Shown in pieces: positions 16,870-26,186 of a stretch of DNA of 58,747 nucleotides. The notes below the pieces were generated by a model. That model had not been told where the DNA came from, did no database searches, and saw only the letters and a program-made list of their open reading frames with translations. The DNA is from Tenacibaculum sp. 1_MG-2023. GTDB lineage: Bacteria > Bacteroidota > Bacteroidia > Flavobacteriales > Flavobacteriaceae. The stretch spans positions 1-58,747 of the forward strand of contig NZ_JAUORH010000018.1 of the NCBI RefSeq assembly GCF_030547425.1. The letters run 5' to 3'. Position numbers and translations under genes: made by a program. Numbering within the stretch: the stretch's first letter is position 1; each line of letters opens with the position of its first letter.

Positions 16870-16895
16870 AAAAAAGCATCAGTATACTGATGCTT
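16870..16895 (-). terminator. Terminator of the DJ-1-like gene
   Basis: Perfect palindrome AAGCATCAGTATACTGATGCTT at 16874-16895, followed on the minus strand by seven Ts. It isolates the upstream operon from the metE leader. Confidence 0.85.
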
Positions 16896-16924
16896 CTTGA
16901 GTTTTAACAAGATTTTAAATTTTG

Positions 16925-17671
16925 TTATTTTTCCCAGTTTTTAAGTTGATCTAAGTATAGATAGCTTTCAACGAATTTCCTGTGCTCTATATTTGTCATG
17001 ATTTCGAGTAGTTCTAACGCTGAAATATAACTTGCTAAATTTCCGTTTGAAGATAAAAACTTACCATCTTTAATAAAAGTTACCAAGCTGTCGTTTTGAA
17101 CTTTTAAATTAGGGTAATCTTTTTGTAGTTGTTCACCACCACCAATCCATGTTACAATTTTATGGCCATCAGCTATACCAGATTTACCAATTAAGTTAGC
17201 ACCAGCACAATTACTAACAGTGTATTGGGTCTCTTGATTTTTTGTTTTTATAAAATCTACAATTTTATCATTATGCACCTGCGTATACATATCGTAAGCA
17301 CTTGGAACAAATAAAGCTGTTAGTTTGGGGCAATTATCAAAAGTGTAGTCTGGAACAAAATGCATTCCTTCTTCGGTAGTAATAGGTTTAGCTGTTTCAG
17401 CTATCGTTACTACATTAAAAAGTTGTTTGCCCTCTTTGTCTACTTTTCCAAAAACATCAGATGTTGCTATAACTTCTCCTTGTAAAACTCCGTTAAACAT
17501 TAAAAGCCCTATAGTTGGTAATTCAGGATTAAATGGTTTTAAATGTTTAGTTAGAGTATCAGATGGAGATACAACTTGATCAGTTTTTTTGTTGGTTTTT
17601 GATTTTTCTGAATTACAACTAACAGTAATAATTGCAAAAATTAAAATTACTACAATACTTAGGTTTTTCAT
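16925..17671 (-). CDS. DJ-1/PfpI-family lipoprotein
   Basis: A 248-residue protein with a lipoprotein signal (MKNLSIVVILIFAIITVSC, Cys19) and a DJ-1/PfpI (class I glutamine amidotransferase-like) domain. The domain shows LPTIGLLMFNGVLQGEVIATSDVFG, FDNCPKLTALFVPSAYDMY and the nucleophile elbow SNCAGANLIG with Cys155. Most relatives are cytosolic; this one should sit in the envelope. Its substrate is unknown. It begins 8 bp after the NADH dehydrogenase-like gene, so the two form an operon. Confidence 0.85.
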   Translation of the reverse strand: MKNLSIVVILIFAIITVSCNSEKSKTNKKTDQVVSPSDTLTKHLKPFNPELPTIGLLMFNGVLQGEVIATSDVFGKVDKEGKQLFNVVTIAETAKPITTEEGMHFVPDYTFDNCPKLTALFVPSAYDMYTQVHNDKIVDFIKTKNQETQYTVSNCAGANLIGKSGIADGHKIVTWIGGGEQLQKDYPNLKVQNDSLVTFIKDGKFLSSNGNLASYISALELLEIMTNIEHRKFVESYLYLDQLKNWEK

Positions 17672-17679
17672 GTGTGTTT

Positions 17680-18954
17680 TTATTTAGTATCTCTTTGAGT
17701 AGGTTTAATAATCATTCTAAAGTATTGGTCTTTATATATGTAATAGCCTAACCAGTTATAGAGTGTTCTTACTTTGTTTTTGAAGTTTACAAGTCCCATA
17801 ATGTGTACAAAAATCCAAATTAACCAAGCAACAAAACCTTTTAAAGATTGTTTTTGCCCAGGGAAATCAAGTACAGCCTTATTTCGTCCAATAATAGCTA
17901 ATGAACCTTTATCATTGTATTGAAAAGTCTTCCAGTTACTATTTTTTCTAGAAAGATTTTTAGCTAAGTTTCTAGCTTGTTGTAATGCAGGTTGTGCTAA
18001 TTGAGGATGTCCTTTAGGATAGTTTTTGTCTCCTAAAATCAAAGCACAGTCCCCTAAAGCATAAATGTTATCATATGAATGTACTAGGTTGAACTGATTT
18101 GTTTTTAACCTTCTACCAGCACCAAAACTCTCCTTTGAAAAACCATCAAATGTTTTAGCAGACACACCAGCTGCCCATATAAGGTTTTTAGTATGTATTT
18201 TTTCTCCGTTTGATAAATACACAGTTTCACCATCAAAATCATTAACCATGGTGTCCATTGTCAAAGTTACCCCAAGTTCACTTAATTTCTTAGAGGTATA
18301 TTCTTGTGCTCTTTTGGACATTGGAGCTAATACAGAGCTTTGACCATCAATAAGGTGAATTTCTCCAAAATCATTTTCGTCTAGTTCAGGGTAGTCTTTT
18401 ATGATAATTGAAGTTTTAATCTCGGATAAAATCCCTGAAAGTTCAACACCTGTAGGACCTGCGCCAGCAATAACAAAAGTTAAACACTTTTTTCTTTCTT
18501 CTGGGTTGTGAATTCTTGTAGCTCGGTCAAATCGAGTTAAAATAACATTTCTAAGAGACAGCGCATCACTAATGGTTTTCATAGGTAAACTGTACTTTTC
18601 AATGTTTTTGTTTCCAAAAAAATTACTCTCTGTACCAGTTGCCATTACTAGGATGTCGTATGCTATTTCTCCATTACTTACCACTATTTTATTTTCTTCT
18701 GGAACAATTTTTTCAAGAGTACCCAGTCGAAAACGAGCGTTTTTAAATTTTCTTAAAATTTTTCTGAATGGATAACTAATTGCAGAAGGTTCCATAAAAC
18801 CTGTGGATACTTGGTAGATTAAAGGAGGGAAGAAATTGTAGTTGTTACTATCTACTAAAATAATCTGATAACTTTCTGAATTTCCTAATCCTTTTATAAG
18901 TTCTAATCCAGCAAAACCGCCGCCAACAACGACAAGTTTTTTCATGTTTTTCAT
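17680..18954 (-). CDS. NAD(P)/FAD-dependent oxidoreductase, type II NADH dehydrogenase-like
   Basis: A 424-residue flavoprotein. It has an N-terminal FAD-binding motif LVVVGGGFAGLELI, a second Rossmann motif FVIAGAGPTGVELSG, and the C-terminal FAD contact YALGDCA. A hydrophobic C-terminal segment (SLKGFVAWLIWIFVHIMGLV) looks like a membrane-binding helix, as in NDH-2 enzymes that feed electrons from NADH to quinone. The start could also be the ATG at 18945. A TACCTTTG promoter box lies upstream, and the downstream gene is a DJ-1-like lipoprotein. Confidence 0.88.
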   Translation of the reverse strand: MKNMKKLVVVGGGFAGLELIKGLGNSESYQIILVDSNNYNFFPPLIYQVSTGFMEPSAISYPFRKILRKFKNARFRLGTLEKIVPEENKIVVSNGEIAYDILVMATGTESNFFGNKNIEKYSLPMKTISDALSLRNVILTRFDRATRIHNPEERKKCLTFVIAGAGPTGVELSGILSEIKTSIIIKDYPELDENDFGEIHLIDGQSSVLAPMSKRAQEYTSKKLSELGVTLTMDTMVNDFDGETVYLSNGEKIHTKNLIWAAGVSAKTFDGFSKESFGAGRRLKTNQFNLVHSYDNIYALGDCALILGDKNYPKGHPQLAQPALQQARNLAKNLSRKNSNWKTFQYNDKGSLAIIGRNKAVLDFPGQKQSLKGFVAWLIWIFVHIMGLVNFKNKVRTLYNWLGYYIYKDQYFRMIIKPTQRDTK

Positions 18955-18987
18955 AATGCTATTATGCCCTTAAATTAAATATAAGTG

Positions 18988-18995
18988 CAAAGGTA
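18988..18995 (-). promoter_or_regulatory. Probable -7 box for the NADH dehydrogenase-like operon
   Basis: TACCTTTG on the minus strand, 33 bp before the start, matches TAnnTTTG. No good -33 TTG is found at the usual spacing. Confidence 0.45.
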
Positions 18996-19037
18996 GTTAA
19001 GTAGGTTTTAGTAAAAAATAAACTAGCTTAAGAAAAA

Positions 19038-19607
19038 CTACTTTCTTTTAATTTCGCTTAAATATTCTGGAGTTAACCCTAAAAAACTAGCTAATAAATA
19101 TTGAGGTACTCGTTGTACAAATTCAGGGAAGTCTTCTCTAAACCTAAAATACATTTCTTCTTTAGAGTAACTGTTAATATATTTTAAACGCATTAAAGCA
19201 GCTCCATAAGCTGTTTCGTATATGTTTCTAAAGTATTTTTCTAATAAAGGAAACTTATTTAATAACTCGTTATATTTTGAAAAGGAAATTGATAAAACCT
19301 CAGAACTTTCAATTGTTTCTATCGTAAAGTTAGCGTGTTTTTGGTTTTGAAAAGCTAAAAAGTCTGTTAGCCACCAATTCTCTAAAGCAAACTGTGTTGT
19401 TTTTTTATAGCCTAAATCATCAATAAAGTATAATTGCAAGCAACCTTTAGCAACAAAAAATAGTTTATCACATCGTTGGCTAGTAAATAGTAAGGTTTCT
19501 TTTTTCTTGTAGGATTGATGATCAAAAAATGTTACTATTTCAGATAGCTCTTCTTCGGAAAAAGAAGTGTAACCTTTAATATGTTCTGTTAAAATACTTT
19601 CGGCCAT
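19038..19607 (-). CDS. Crp/Fnr-family transcriptional regulator
   Basis: A 189-residue protein with a cyclic-nucleotide-binding fold. The jelly roll runs YKKKETLLFTSQRCDKLFFVAKGCLQLYFIDDLG then WWLTDFLAF, where most cAMP-binding residues are missing. A shortened helix-turn-helix VPQYLLASFLGLTPEYLSEIKRK ends the protein. This short-tail version is common in Bacteroidota, where the regulators often respond to redox or other signals; the effector cannot be read here. It lies 83 bp upstream of the NADH dehydrogenase-like operon on the same strand and may control it. Confidence 0.88.
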   Translation of the reverse strand: MAESILTEHIKGYTSFSEEELSEIVTFFDHQSYKKKETLLFTSQRCDKLFFVAKGCLQLYFIDDLGYKKTTQFALENWWLTDFLAFQNQKHANFTIETIESSEVLSISFSKYNELLNKFPLLEKYFRNIYETAYGAALMRLKYINSYSKEEMYFRFREDFPEFVQRVPQYLLASFLGLTPEYLSEIKRK

Positions 19608-19672
19608 TTGTTAGTTTAGTATTGAAATGTAAAAATACTAACTTTATAATTAGTTCTTTTTAACTAAAAAAG

Positions 19673-19700
19673 AAAAGGCACCCTTGTTTAGGTGCCTTTT
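19673..19700. terminator. Terminator after the saccharopine dehydrogenase-family gene
   Basis: Stem AAAAGGCACC / GGTGCCTTTT with an 8-nt loop, followed on the minus strand by a T-rich run. It lies between two minus-strand genes. Confidence 0.85.
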
Positions 19701-19721
19701 TATTAGTTATTTGAAAATTTT

Positions 19722-21092
19722 TTATCCCTTTATACTCTCAGGATTATAGCCTAAATAAGGTACTTCTTTTTCAACAAAATTAATTCCGTAATCTTCCAAC
19801 TCTTTTAAAATTGGTTCGTACACCTCTTTATTAATAGGTAATTGTACACCAGGAGTGGTAATATCACCGTTTAAAATACGTACTGTAGCCATAGCTACAG
19901 GTAGTCCAACAGTTTTTGCCATTGCAGTGTAAGTTTGGTCATCACCTTTAATCACCATACTACTTTCAATTTGGTACTTGTCTTCTTTGTATTGATATCC
20001 AAAAATATGGTGCATTACAATCATATCTTTATCTTCAGCTTCAAGAGTCCAAGAATCCATTAATATTTTTTGTAAAATTTCAGCAGGAGTAGCATTTTTC
20101 AATCCTACTTTTTTATTTGGGTTGAATATGTCTAACTCTACAAATTTATCCCACATTAAATCATCTTGATCAATCTTTGTATACGAACGGAACTTTAATT
20201 CAACAGAATCGGAAGGAGAATATGCTAAGAAAAGATTTGTGAAATCACGATAGCTCATGTTTTCTGAGTCTTCAATAGTATAAGTGTCATCAGTCATTCC
20301 TAATTGAACAAATACGTTCCAAGCACGAGAAAATCCAACTTTACGAATTGTTCCTCTATACATGGTTTTAATATCTTCTAAACCATAAATACTTCTATAT
20401 TTTAAAGAATCACGGTTAGCATACGCTTCAAATTTTCCACTACCATTAATGGTTAAAAATTCAGTTCTTCTAAATAATTTTTGGTATGGAATGTACTTGT
20501 AAGTTCCTTCTTGTATAAACATAGAAGCTCCACCTTGACCAGCTAATACCACATTTCTTGGGTTCCAAGTAAATTTATAATTCCATAAATTAGTATCACT
20601 TTCAGGAGCTACCAATCCACCACAAAAAGATTCAAATAACAACATTTTTCCACCCTGTTCCTTTATGCGGTCAATAACTTGCATAGCACTCATGTGATCG
20701 ATTCCTGGATCCAGACCAATTTCGTTCATAAATACTAATCCTTTAGCTTTAGCTTCTTCATCTAAAGCTTTCATTTCATCAGAAATATATGAGGCGGTAA
20801 CCATGTGCTTTCCGTAAGCAATACAATCTTTAGCTACTTCAATATGAAAACGAGCAGGTAACATTGAAATAACGATATCTGCTTTTTGAATTGCTTGTGA
20901 GCGTTCCTCAGCGTTAAAAACATCTAACTGTATTGCTGTAGCATTTGAATGATTGTTAACTTTAGATTGAGCGCTTTCTAATGAAACATCACCAATAGTT
21001 ATATGTAGTTTTTCTTGTGAAGATTTATCTAATAAATATTTTATAAGTGAAGAGCTTGATCTACCAGCACCAATTATCAATATATTTCTCAT
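19722..21092 (-). CDS. Saccharopine dehydrogenase-family protein
   Basis: A 456-residue NAD(P)-dependent dehydrogenase: N-terminal Rossmann motif ILIIGAGRSSSSLIKYLL, then ADIVISMLPARFHIEVAKDCI, TASYISDEMKALDEEAKAKG and the signature MNEIGLDPGIDHMSAMQVID. The C-terminal domain (SFCGGLVAPESDTNLWNYKFTWNPRNV) is typical of this family. The reaction is probably a lysine/saccharopine or related opine-type oxidation, but the family is broad and the real substrate is uncertain. Monocistronic, divergent from the DUF423 gene. Confidence 0.88.
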   Translation of the reverse strand: MRNILIIGAGRSSSSLIKYLLDKSSQEKLHITIGDVSLESAQSKVNNHSNATAIQLDVFNAEERSQAIQKADIVISMLPARFHIEVAKDCIAYGKHMVTASYISDEMKALDEEAKAKGLVFMNEIGLDPGIDHMSAMQVIDRIKEQGGKMLLFESFCGGLVAPESDTNLWNYKFTWNPRNVVLAGQGGASMFIQEGTYKYIPYQKLFRRTEFLTINGSGKFEAYANRDSLKYRSIYGLEDIKTMYRGTIRKVGFSRAWNVFVQLGMTDDTYTIEDSENMSYRDFTNLFLAYSPSDSVELKFRSYTKIDQDDLMWDKFVELDIFNPNKKVGLKNATPAEILQKILMDSWTLEAEDKDMIVMHHIFGYQYKEDKYQIESSMVIKGDDQTYTAMAKTVGLPVAMATVRILNGDITTPGVQLPINKEVYEPILKELEDYGINFVEKEVPYLGYNPESIKG

Positions 21093-21172
21093 TATAATGT
21101 ATTTTTGTTATCAATAAATTTTGAGGCGACAATATCGCTAAAAAAGTTTAAATTTAAACAAAAACTGAGATA

Positions 21173-21553
21173 ATGTATAAAAATTTAACAATAGCAGGGG
21201 TTTTAGGAGTAATTGCTGTTATTTTAGGAGCCTTCGGAGCTCACGCTTTAAAAACAAGATTAACACCAGAAGCTTTAGAGAGTTTTGAAACCGCTGTACG
21301 TTATCAGTTTTTTCATGTGCTATTATTACTTTTTGTAAACATGTTTACTGGATTTACTAACAAAGAAAAGAACAGGATTAGCTATTTTTTAATAGCTGGA
21401 ATTTTATTGTTTTCAGGATCAATTTATCTAATTTACCTAGCGAATGTTCCAGCAAAAGCAATTTGGTTTATAACACCTTTAGGAGGAATACTATTAATCG
21501 TGGGCTGGAGTCTATTAATATATAGCTTTTTCAAAAAAGTTATTAAAGGTTAA
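21173..21553 (+). CDS. DUF423 membrane protein (YgdD-like)
   Basis: A 126-residue inner-membrane protein with four hydrophobic helices. It has the family's GVIAVILGAFGAHALK near the N-terminus, AVRYQFFHVLLLLFVN, FSGSIYLIYLA and TPLGGILLIVGWSLLIY. Function is unknown in all organisms. It is upstream of pckA with an 86-bp gap that shows no terminator, so read-through is possible. Confidence 0.9.
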   Translation: MYKNLTIAGVLGVIAVILGAFGAHALKTRLTPEALESFETAVRYQFFHVLLLLFVNMFTGFTNKEKNRISYFLIAGILLFSGSIYLIYLANVPAKAIWFITPLGGILLIVGWSLLIYSFFKKVIKG

Positions 21554-21639
21554 AGTTGATAAAATCTTTATATGATTCACCTTTTTAATCAAAAAGAACT
21601 ATTTTTGTCCAAAATTAAACACAACTAAAATCTTTTAAG

Positions 21640-23232
21640 ATGACAAATCTTGATACGAAAACGATATCGTTAGATAACTTAGGCATAAAAGACGCTACGG
21701 TTCGTTATCAATTAACTTCAGACGAGTTACACGACATCACTATTGAAAAAGAACAAGGAGTAGAAACCAGTTTTGGAGCTTTGGCTGTTAAAACAGGTGA
21801 GTTCACAGGTCGTTCTCCAATGGATCGTTTTATCGTTAAAGACGATATAACTAAAGACCAAGTTTGGTGGGGAGATATTAACATTCCCTTCGATTCAGAA
21901 AAATTTGACAAGTTATACGATAAGGTAACTAATTATTTATCAAATAAAGAAGTGTTTGTGCGTGATAGTTATGCATGTGCAGACGAAGATTATAAGTTAA
22001 ATATTAGAGTAGTAAACGAACACCCTTGGACTAACATGTTTGCACACAACATGTTTTTACGTCCTACAACAGAGGAGTTAAAGACTTTTTCGCCAGAATG
22101 GACAGTAGTAAATGCTCCAAATTTTATGGCTGATCCAGCAATAGACGGAACACGTCAACATAACTTTGCTATCTTAAACTTTACTAGAAAAATAGCATTA
22201 ATTGGCGGTACAGGGTATACAGGAGAAATTAAAAAAGGAATTTTCTCTGCGTTAAACTTTATTTTACCAGTATTTAAAAACACCTTACCAATGCACTGCT
22301 CAGCAAACGTTGGTAAAGATGGAGATACTGCTATTTTCTTCGGATTATCAGGAACAGGTAAAACTACTTTATCTACCGATCCAAATCGTAGTTTAATTGG
22401 TGATGATGAGCATGGTTGGACTGCTGAAAACACAATTTTTAATTTTGAAGGTGGATGTTATGCAAAAGTAATCGACTTATCTCAAGAGAAAGAACCAGAA
22501 ATTTACGGAGCGATTAAAAGAGGGGCGATTCTTGAAAATATCGTAATGGATGACAAAGGAAATGTAGATTTTGCTGATACATCAATTACACAAAATACAC
22601 GTGTAAGTTATCCTATTTATCACATTGAAAATATTCAAACACCATCTAAAGGTGCAAATCCAAAGAATATCTTCTTCTTAACAGCAGATGCTTTTGGAGT
22701 ATTGCCTCCAATCTCTAAATTAACACCAGGTCAAGCTGCATATCACTTTATTTCTGGGTACACAGCAAAAGTAGCAGGTACTGAGGCTGGAATTAATGAG
22801 CCATTACCAAGTTTTTCAGCTTGTTTTGGAGCTCCATTCATGCCATTACACCCAACACGTTACGCTGAAATGTTAAGCAAGAAAATGCAAGAAGCAGGAG
22901 TAAACGTTTGGTTAATTAACACCGGATGGACAGGAGGTGCTTACGGTACTGGTAGCAGAATGAAATTAAAGTACACTCGCGCTATGATTACTGAGGCTTT
23001 ACAAGGTAATTTAGAAAACGTTGAATTTGTACAACACCCAATTTTTGGATTATCAATGCCAACTACTTGTGAAAATGTTCCTGATGAAGTGTTAAATCCA
23101 AAGCAAACATGGGCAGATAAAGATGCTTATGATGCAAAAGCTATGGAATTAGCAAATTCATTTAGAAAGAACTTTGCTCAGTTTGAAGAAATGGCAAGCG
23201 AGGAAATTATTAAAGGAGGACCAATAGCGTAA
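21640..23232 (+). CDS. pckA: Phosphoenolpyruvate carboxykinase (ATP)
   Basis: Converts oxaloacetate and ATP to phosphoenolpyruvate, the entry step of gluconeogenesis. Seen are GEFTGRSPMDRFIVKD, the oxaloacetate/metal region NFAILNFTRKIALIGGTGYTGEIKKG, the P-loop FFGLSGTGKTTLSTDP, the kinase-2-like LIGDDEHGW, and NTGWTGGAYGTGSRM near the C-terminus. The 530-residue length is normal. A strong terminator follows. Confidence 0.98.
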   Translation: MTNLDTKTISLDNLGIKDATVRYQLTSDELHDITIEKEQGVETSFGALAVKTGEFTGRSPMDRFIVKDDITKDQVWWGDINIPFDSEKFDKLYDKVTNYLSNKEVFVRDSYACADEDYKLNIRVVNEHPWTNMFAHNMFLRPTTEELKTFSPEWTVVNAPNFMADPAIDGTRQHNFAILNFTRKIALIGGTGYTGEIKKGIFSALNFILPVFKNTLPMHCSANVGKDGDTAIFFGLSGTGKTTLSTDPNRSLIGDDEHGWTAENTIFNFEGGCYAKVIDLSQEKEPEIYGAIKRGAILENIVMDDKGNVDFADTSITQNTRVSYPIYHIENIQTPSKGANPKNIFFLTADAFGVLPPISKLTPGQAAYHFISGYTAKVAGTEAGINEPLPSFSACFGAPFMPLHPTRYAEMLSKKMQEAGVNVWLINTGWTGGAYGTGSRMKLKYTRAMITEALQGNLENVEFVQHPIFGLSMPTTCENVPDEVLNPKQTWADKDAYDAKAMELANSFRKNFAQFEEMASEEIIKGGPIA

Positions 23233-23254
23233 CCTTTATAACATAAATACTAAG

Positions 23255-23280
23255 AAAGCATCCACTATGGATGCTTTTTT
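23255..23280 (+). terminator. Terminator of pckA
   Basis: Stem AAAGCATCCA / TGGATGCTTT with a 3-nt loop and a T run, 22 bp after the pckA stop. Confidence 0.88.
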
Positions 23281-23322
23281 TGTGAAAAATACTCAGTATT
23301 TTAGCAATAAATAAATTTTAGC

Positions 23323-24945
23323 ATGATTGTACAGGGAAATATAGTCGATATTCAAAACAAACGAATTTTTAAAGGAGAAGTTGAGGTTAAAGAAGGAAAG
23401 ATTACACAAATTAGAGCAGTAGAACATACTGTAGAAAACTATATTTTACCCGGATTTATAGATGCGCATATTCATATAGAAAGCTCTATGTTAGTGCCAT
23501 CAGAGTTTGCTAAAATAGCCGTAACACACGGTACGGTAGCAACAGTATCCGATCCGCATGAAATAGCCAATGTATTAGGTGTAAAAGGAGTAGATTTTAT
23601 GATTGAAAACGGAAAAAAAGTTCCGTTAAAATTTAATTTTGGAGCGCCATCATGTGTACCAGCAACTTCTTTTGAAAGTGCAGGAGCTGTCATTGATTCA
23701 GAAGATATAAAAAAGATGATGGAGAATCCTGATATCAAGTATTTAGCAGAAATGATGAATTACCCAGGGGTTATTTATCAAGATGAAGAAGTGTTGCAAA
23801 AAATCGCTTGGGCAAAACATTACAACAAACCTGTAGATGGTCATGCACCTGGACTACGAGGAGAAGATTTAGATAAATATATAGCGGCAGGAATTTATAC
23901 CGATCACGAATGCTTTACCTATGAAGAAGGATTGGAGAAGTTAGAAAAGGGGATGAAAGTTATTATCCGTGAAGGAAGTGCTGCAAAAAACTTTGAAGCA
24001 TTAATCGATTTACTTCCTGAATATTATGAGAATATGATGTTCTGTTCCGATGATAAACATCCAGATGATTTGTTATTAGGACATATCAACCAATTATGTG
24101 AGCGTACAGTAGCGAAAGGAATAGATGTTTTTAAAGTGTTACAAGCTGCTTGTATCAATCCAGTTGAGCATTACAATTTAGATGTAGGAAGATTGAATGA
24201 AGGAGATACGGCTGATTTTATCGTAGTAAAAGACTTACAAAAATTTGAAGTGCTTCAAACATACATTAACGGTGAGTTAGTGGCTGAAAACGGAAAATCA
24301 TTTGTACAGCATGTAGACTTTGAAGTGTTGAATAATTTTGAGAATGATAAAAAGAGTGTTGTTGATTTTGAGTTTCATTCAGCATCTGAAAAGATTCGAG
24401 TGATAGAAGCTCTAGATGGAGAATTAGTGACGAATGAAATAGAAGTAGATTCGTTAATAAAAGAAGGAAATTTAGTTTCTGATGTAGCAAACGATGTGCT
24501 AAAAATGACGGTAGTAAATCGTTATCAAAATGCAGAACCTTCGATTGCGTTTATCAAAAACTTCGGATTAAAAGAAGGAGCAATAGCGAGTTCTGTAGGA
24601 CATGATTCTCATAATATTATTGCCGTTGGCGTATCGGATGAATTGATTTGTAAGGCGGTAAATTTATTGATTGAAAATAAAGGAGGAGTTTGCGCTGTAA
24701 CATCTTCTGAAGAAAAAGTAGTTCCGCTTCCCGTTGCAGGAATCATGTCAGATAAACCAGCAGTTGAAATAGGAAAAGCCTATGCAGAATTGGATGCCAT
24801 GGCAAAACAATTAGGTAGTAAATTACGAGCTCCGTATATGACCCTATCTTTTATGGCATTGTTAGTAATTCCATCCTTAAAACTATCAGACAAAGGCTTG
24901 TTTGATGGGAACACATTTAAATTTACTTCTTTAGAAGTTAAATAA
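23323..24945 (+). CDS. ade: Adenine deaminase
   Basis: Amidohydrolase-superfamily enzyme of the bacterial Ade type (not the eukaryotic-like ADA), converting adenine to hypoxanthine in purine salvage. Key metal residues are in [21 protein letters not shown] and [18 protein letters not shown], followed by [35 protein letters not shown] and [12 protein letters not shown]. The C-terminal barrel half has [13 protein letters not shown]. At 540 residues it is full length. It heads an operon-like row with ruvC 8 bp downstream. Confidence 0.95.
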   Translation: MIVQGNIVDIQNKRIFKGEVEVKEGKITQIRAVEHTVENYILPGFIDAHIHIESSMLVPSEFAKIAVTHGTVATVSDPHEIANVLGVKGVDFMIENGKKVPLKFNFGAPSCVPATSFESAGAVIDSEDIKKMMENPDIKYLAEMMNYPGVIYQDEEVLQKIAWAKHYNKPVDGHAPGLRGEDLDKYIAAGIYTDHECFTYEEGLEKLEKGMKVIIREGSAAKNFEALIDLLPEYYENMMFCSDDKHPDDLLLGHINQLCERTVAKGIDVFKVLQAACINPVEHYNLDVGRLNEGDTADFIVVKDLQKFEVLQTYINGELVAENGKSFVQHVDFEVLNNFENDKKSVVDFEFHSASEKIRVIEALDGELVTNEIEVDSLIKEGNLVSDVANDVLKMTVVNRYQNAEPSIAFIKNFGLKEGAIASSVGHDSHNIIAVGVSDELICKAVNLLIENKGGVCAVTSSEEKVVPLPVAGIMSDKPAVEIGKAYAELDAMAKQLGSKLRAPYMTLSFMALLVIPSLKLSDKGLFDGNTFKFTSLEVK

Positions 24946-24953
24946 ACGAGAGT

Positions 24954-25505
24954 TTGAAGACAGAAAAAATTATATTAGGGATTGATCCAGGAACTTCTAT
25001 CATGGGGTTCGGAATTATAAAGGTGGTAGGAAAAAAGATGGAATTTGTTCAGATGAATGAATTGCTCTTAAAAAAATATGACGATCATTATTTAAAACTC
25101 AAAATTATTTTTGAACGTACCATTGAATTGATTGACACTTATCATCCAGATGAAATAGCGTTGGAAGCTCCTTTTTATGGGAAGAATGTACAATCCATGT
25201 TGAAATTAGGACGCGCACAAGGAGTGGCTATGGCAGCAGGATTGTCAAGACAAATACCAGTAACGGAGTACGCACCTAAGAAAATAAAAATGGCAATTAC
25301 AGGTAAAGGAACATCAAGTAAAGAACAAGTAGCGTTAATGCTAAAATCACTGTTGAACTTAAAGGAATTACCTAAAAATCTAGATGCTACTGATGGTTTA
25401 GCAGCTGCGGTATGTCATTTTTATAATTCAGGAACAGAAGTAGGAGGTAAGAACTATACAGGTTGGGCAGCGTTTGTAAAACAAAACCCGAAAAAAATTA
25501 GTTAA
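24954..25505 (+). CDS. ruvC: Holliday junction resolvase RuvC
   Basis: Endonuclease that cuts Holliday junctions in recombination. The four acidic catalytic residues are visible: GIDPGTS (Asp11), LEAPFYG (Glu), and the C-terminal pair near LDATDGLAAAVCHF. The start is a TTG at 24954, 8 bp after the ade stop, because no ATG precedes the conserved KIILGIDPGT; this fits the 183-residue length. The gene shares an operon with ade and the unknown gene that follows. Confidence 0.95.
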   Translation: MKTEKIILGIDPGTSIMGFGIIKVVGKKMEFVQMNELLLKKYDDHYLKLKIIFERTIELIDTYHPDEIALEAPFYGKNVQSMLKLGRAQGVAMAAGLSRQIPVTEYAPKKIKMAITGKGTSSKEQVALMLKSLLNLKELPKNLDATDGLAAAVCHFYNSGTEVGGKNYTGWAAFVKQNPKKIS

Positions 25506-25507
25506 TT

Positions 25508-26185
25508 ATGAAAGAAGTTTTAGAGATTTTTTTGCAGAACCCAATTTTATTTTTGTTAGGTTTAGTTTTGATAGGAAGCTATTTCTTTTTCAAGAAAAAA
25601 TTTGAAAACTTAGCAGATAAAGATGATATTTCTGATTTGACTAGAGAGGTGGAGAATGTAAAAAAAGAATTTAATGAAGATTTAGAAAAATTAAAAGTAA
25701 ATTTAGAGATATTGAAGTCTCATAAAGTTAACCTAGTTAATGAAAAGAGAAAAACTATTTATGACTTTTGGAGCAGTATGAATTTGTTGACAGAGAAGTC
25801 TATAAATATATTTAACTATAATATTGATGATTTTGACAGTTACAACCATTTTAAAGGAGATATTAATAAATCATATGAGAACTTTACTTTAAATAGATAT
25901 TCTTTTGAATTAAAACTTCATGAGTTTATAGATGAGGAGTTTAAGAGAATAATTGGAGACTTTTCTAAATTGATAATAAAAAAACATCTTTTACTTTATG
26001 AAATAGGTTTAGAAATAGTAGACTTTAAATTCAAACTAAAAAAAGATGAAGTTGAAATCAGTTATTATGATTCTATAGTAGATAAGTACTCGAAGTCTTC
26101 TAAAACCTACATGGATGAACTGTATCCAAAATTACAATTGATTAAAGAGAAATTAATTTTGATTACTGAAAGCTTACATAAATAA
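25508..26185 (+). CDS. Unknown membrane-anchored coiled-coil protein between ruvC and hemW
   Basis: A 225-residue protein I cannot assign. It has one N-terminal transmembrane helix (about 12-30, ILFLLGLVLIGSYFFF), then a charged coiled-coil (about 34-80, LTREVENVKKEFNEDLEKLK) and a long helical domain with many Asn/Lys/Phe residues and no catalytic motif. It is noticeably AT-rich. It lies within an otherwise tight row: 2 bp after ruvC and one base before hemW. Its position looks like an insertion of an accessory gene into a conserved pair. Confidence 0.7.
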   Translation: MKEVLEIFLQNPILFLLGLVLIGSYFFFKKKFENLADKDDISDLTREVENVKKEFNEDLEKLKVNLEILKSHKVNLVNEKRKTIYDFWSSMNLLTEKSINIFNYNIDDFDSYNHFKGDINKSYENFTLNRYSFELKLHEFIDEEFKRIIGDFSKLIIKKHLLLYEIGLEIVDFKFKLKKDEVEISYYDSIVDKYSKSSKTYMDELYPKLQLIKEKLILITESLHK

Positions 26186-26186
26186 T

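Noticed and set aside
16677..16910. A 77-codon minus-strand reading frame upstream of metE
   Set aside because: It lies on the cobalamin riboswitch and a terminator hairpin; codons follow the RNA structure, not a protein.
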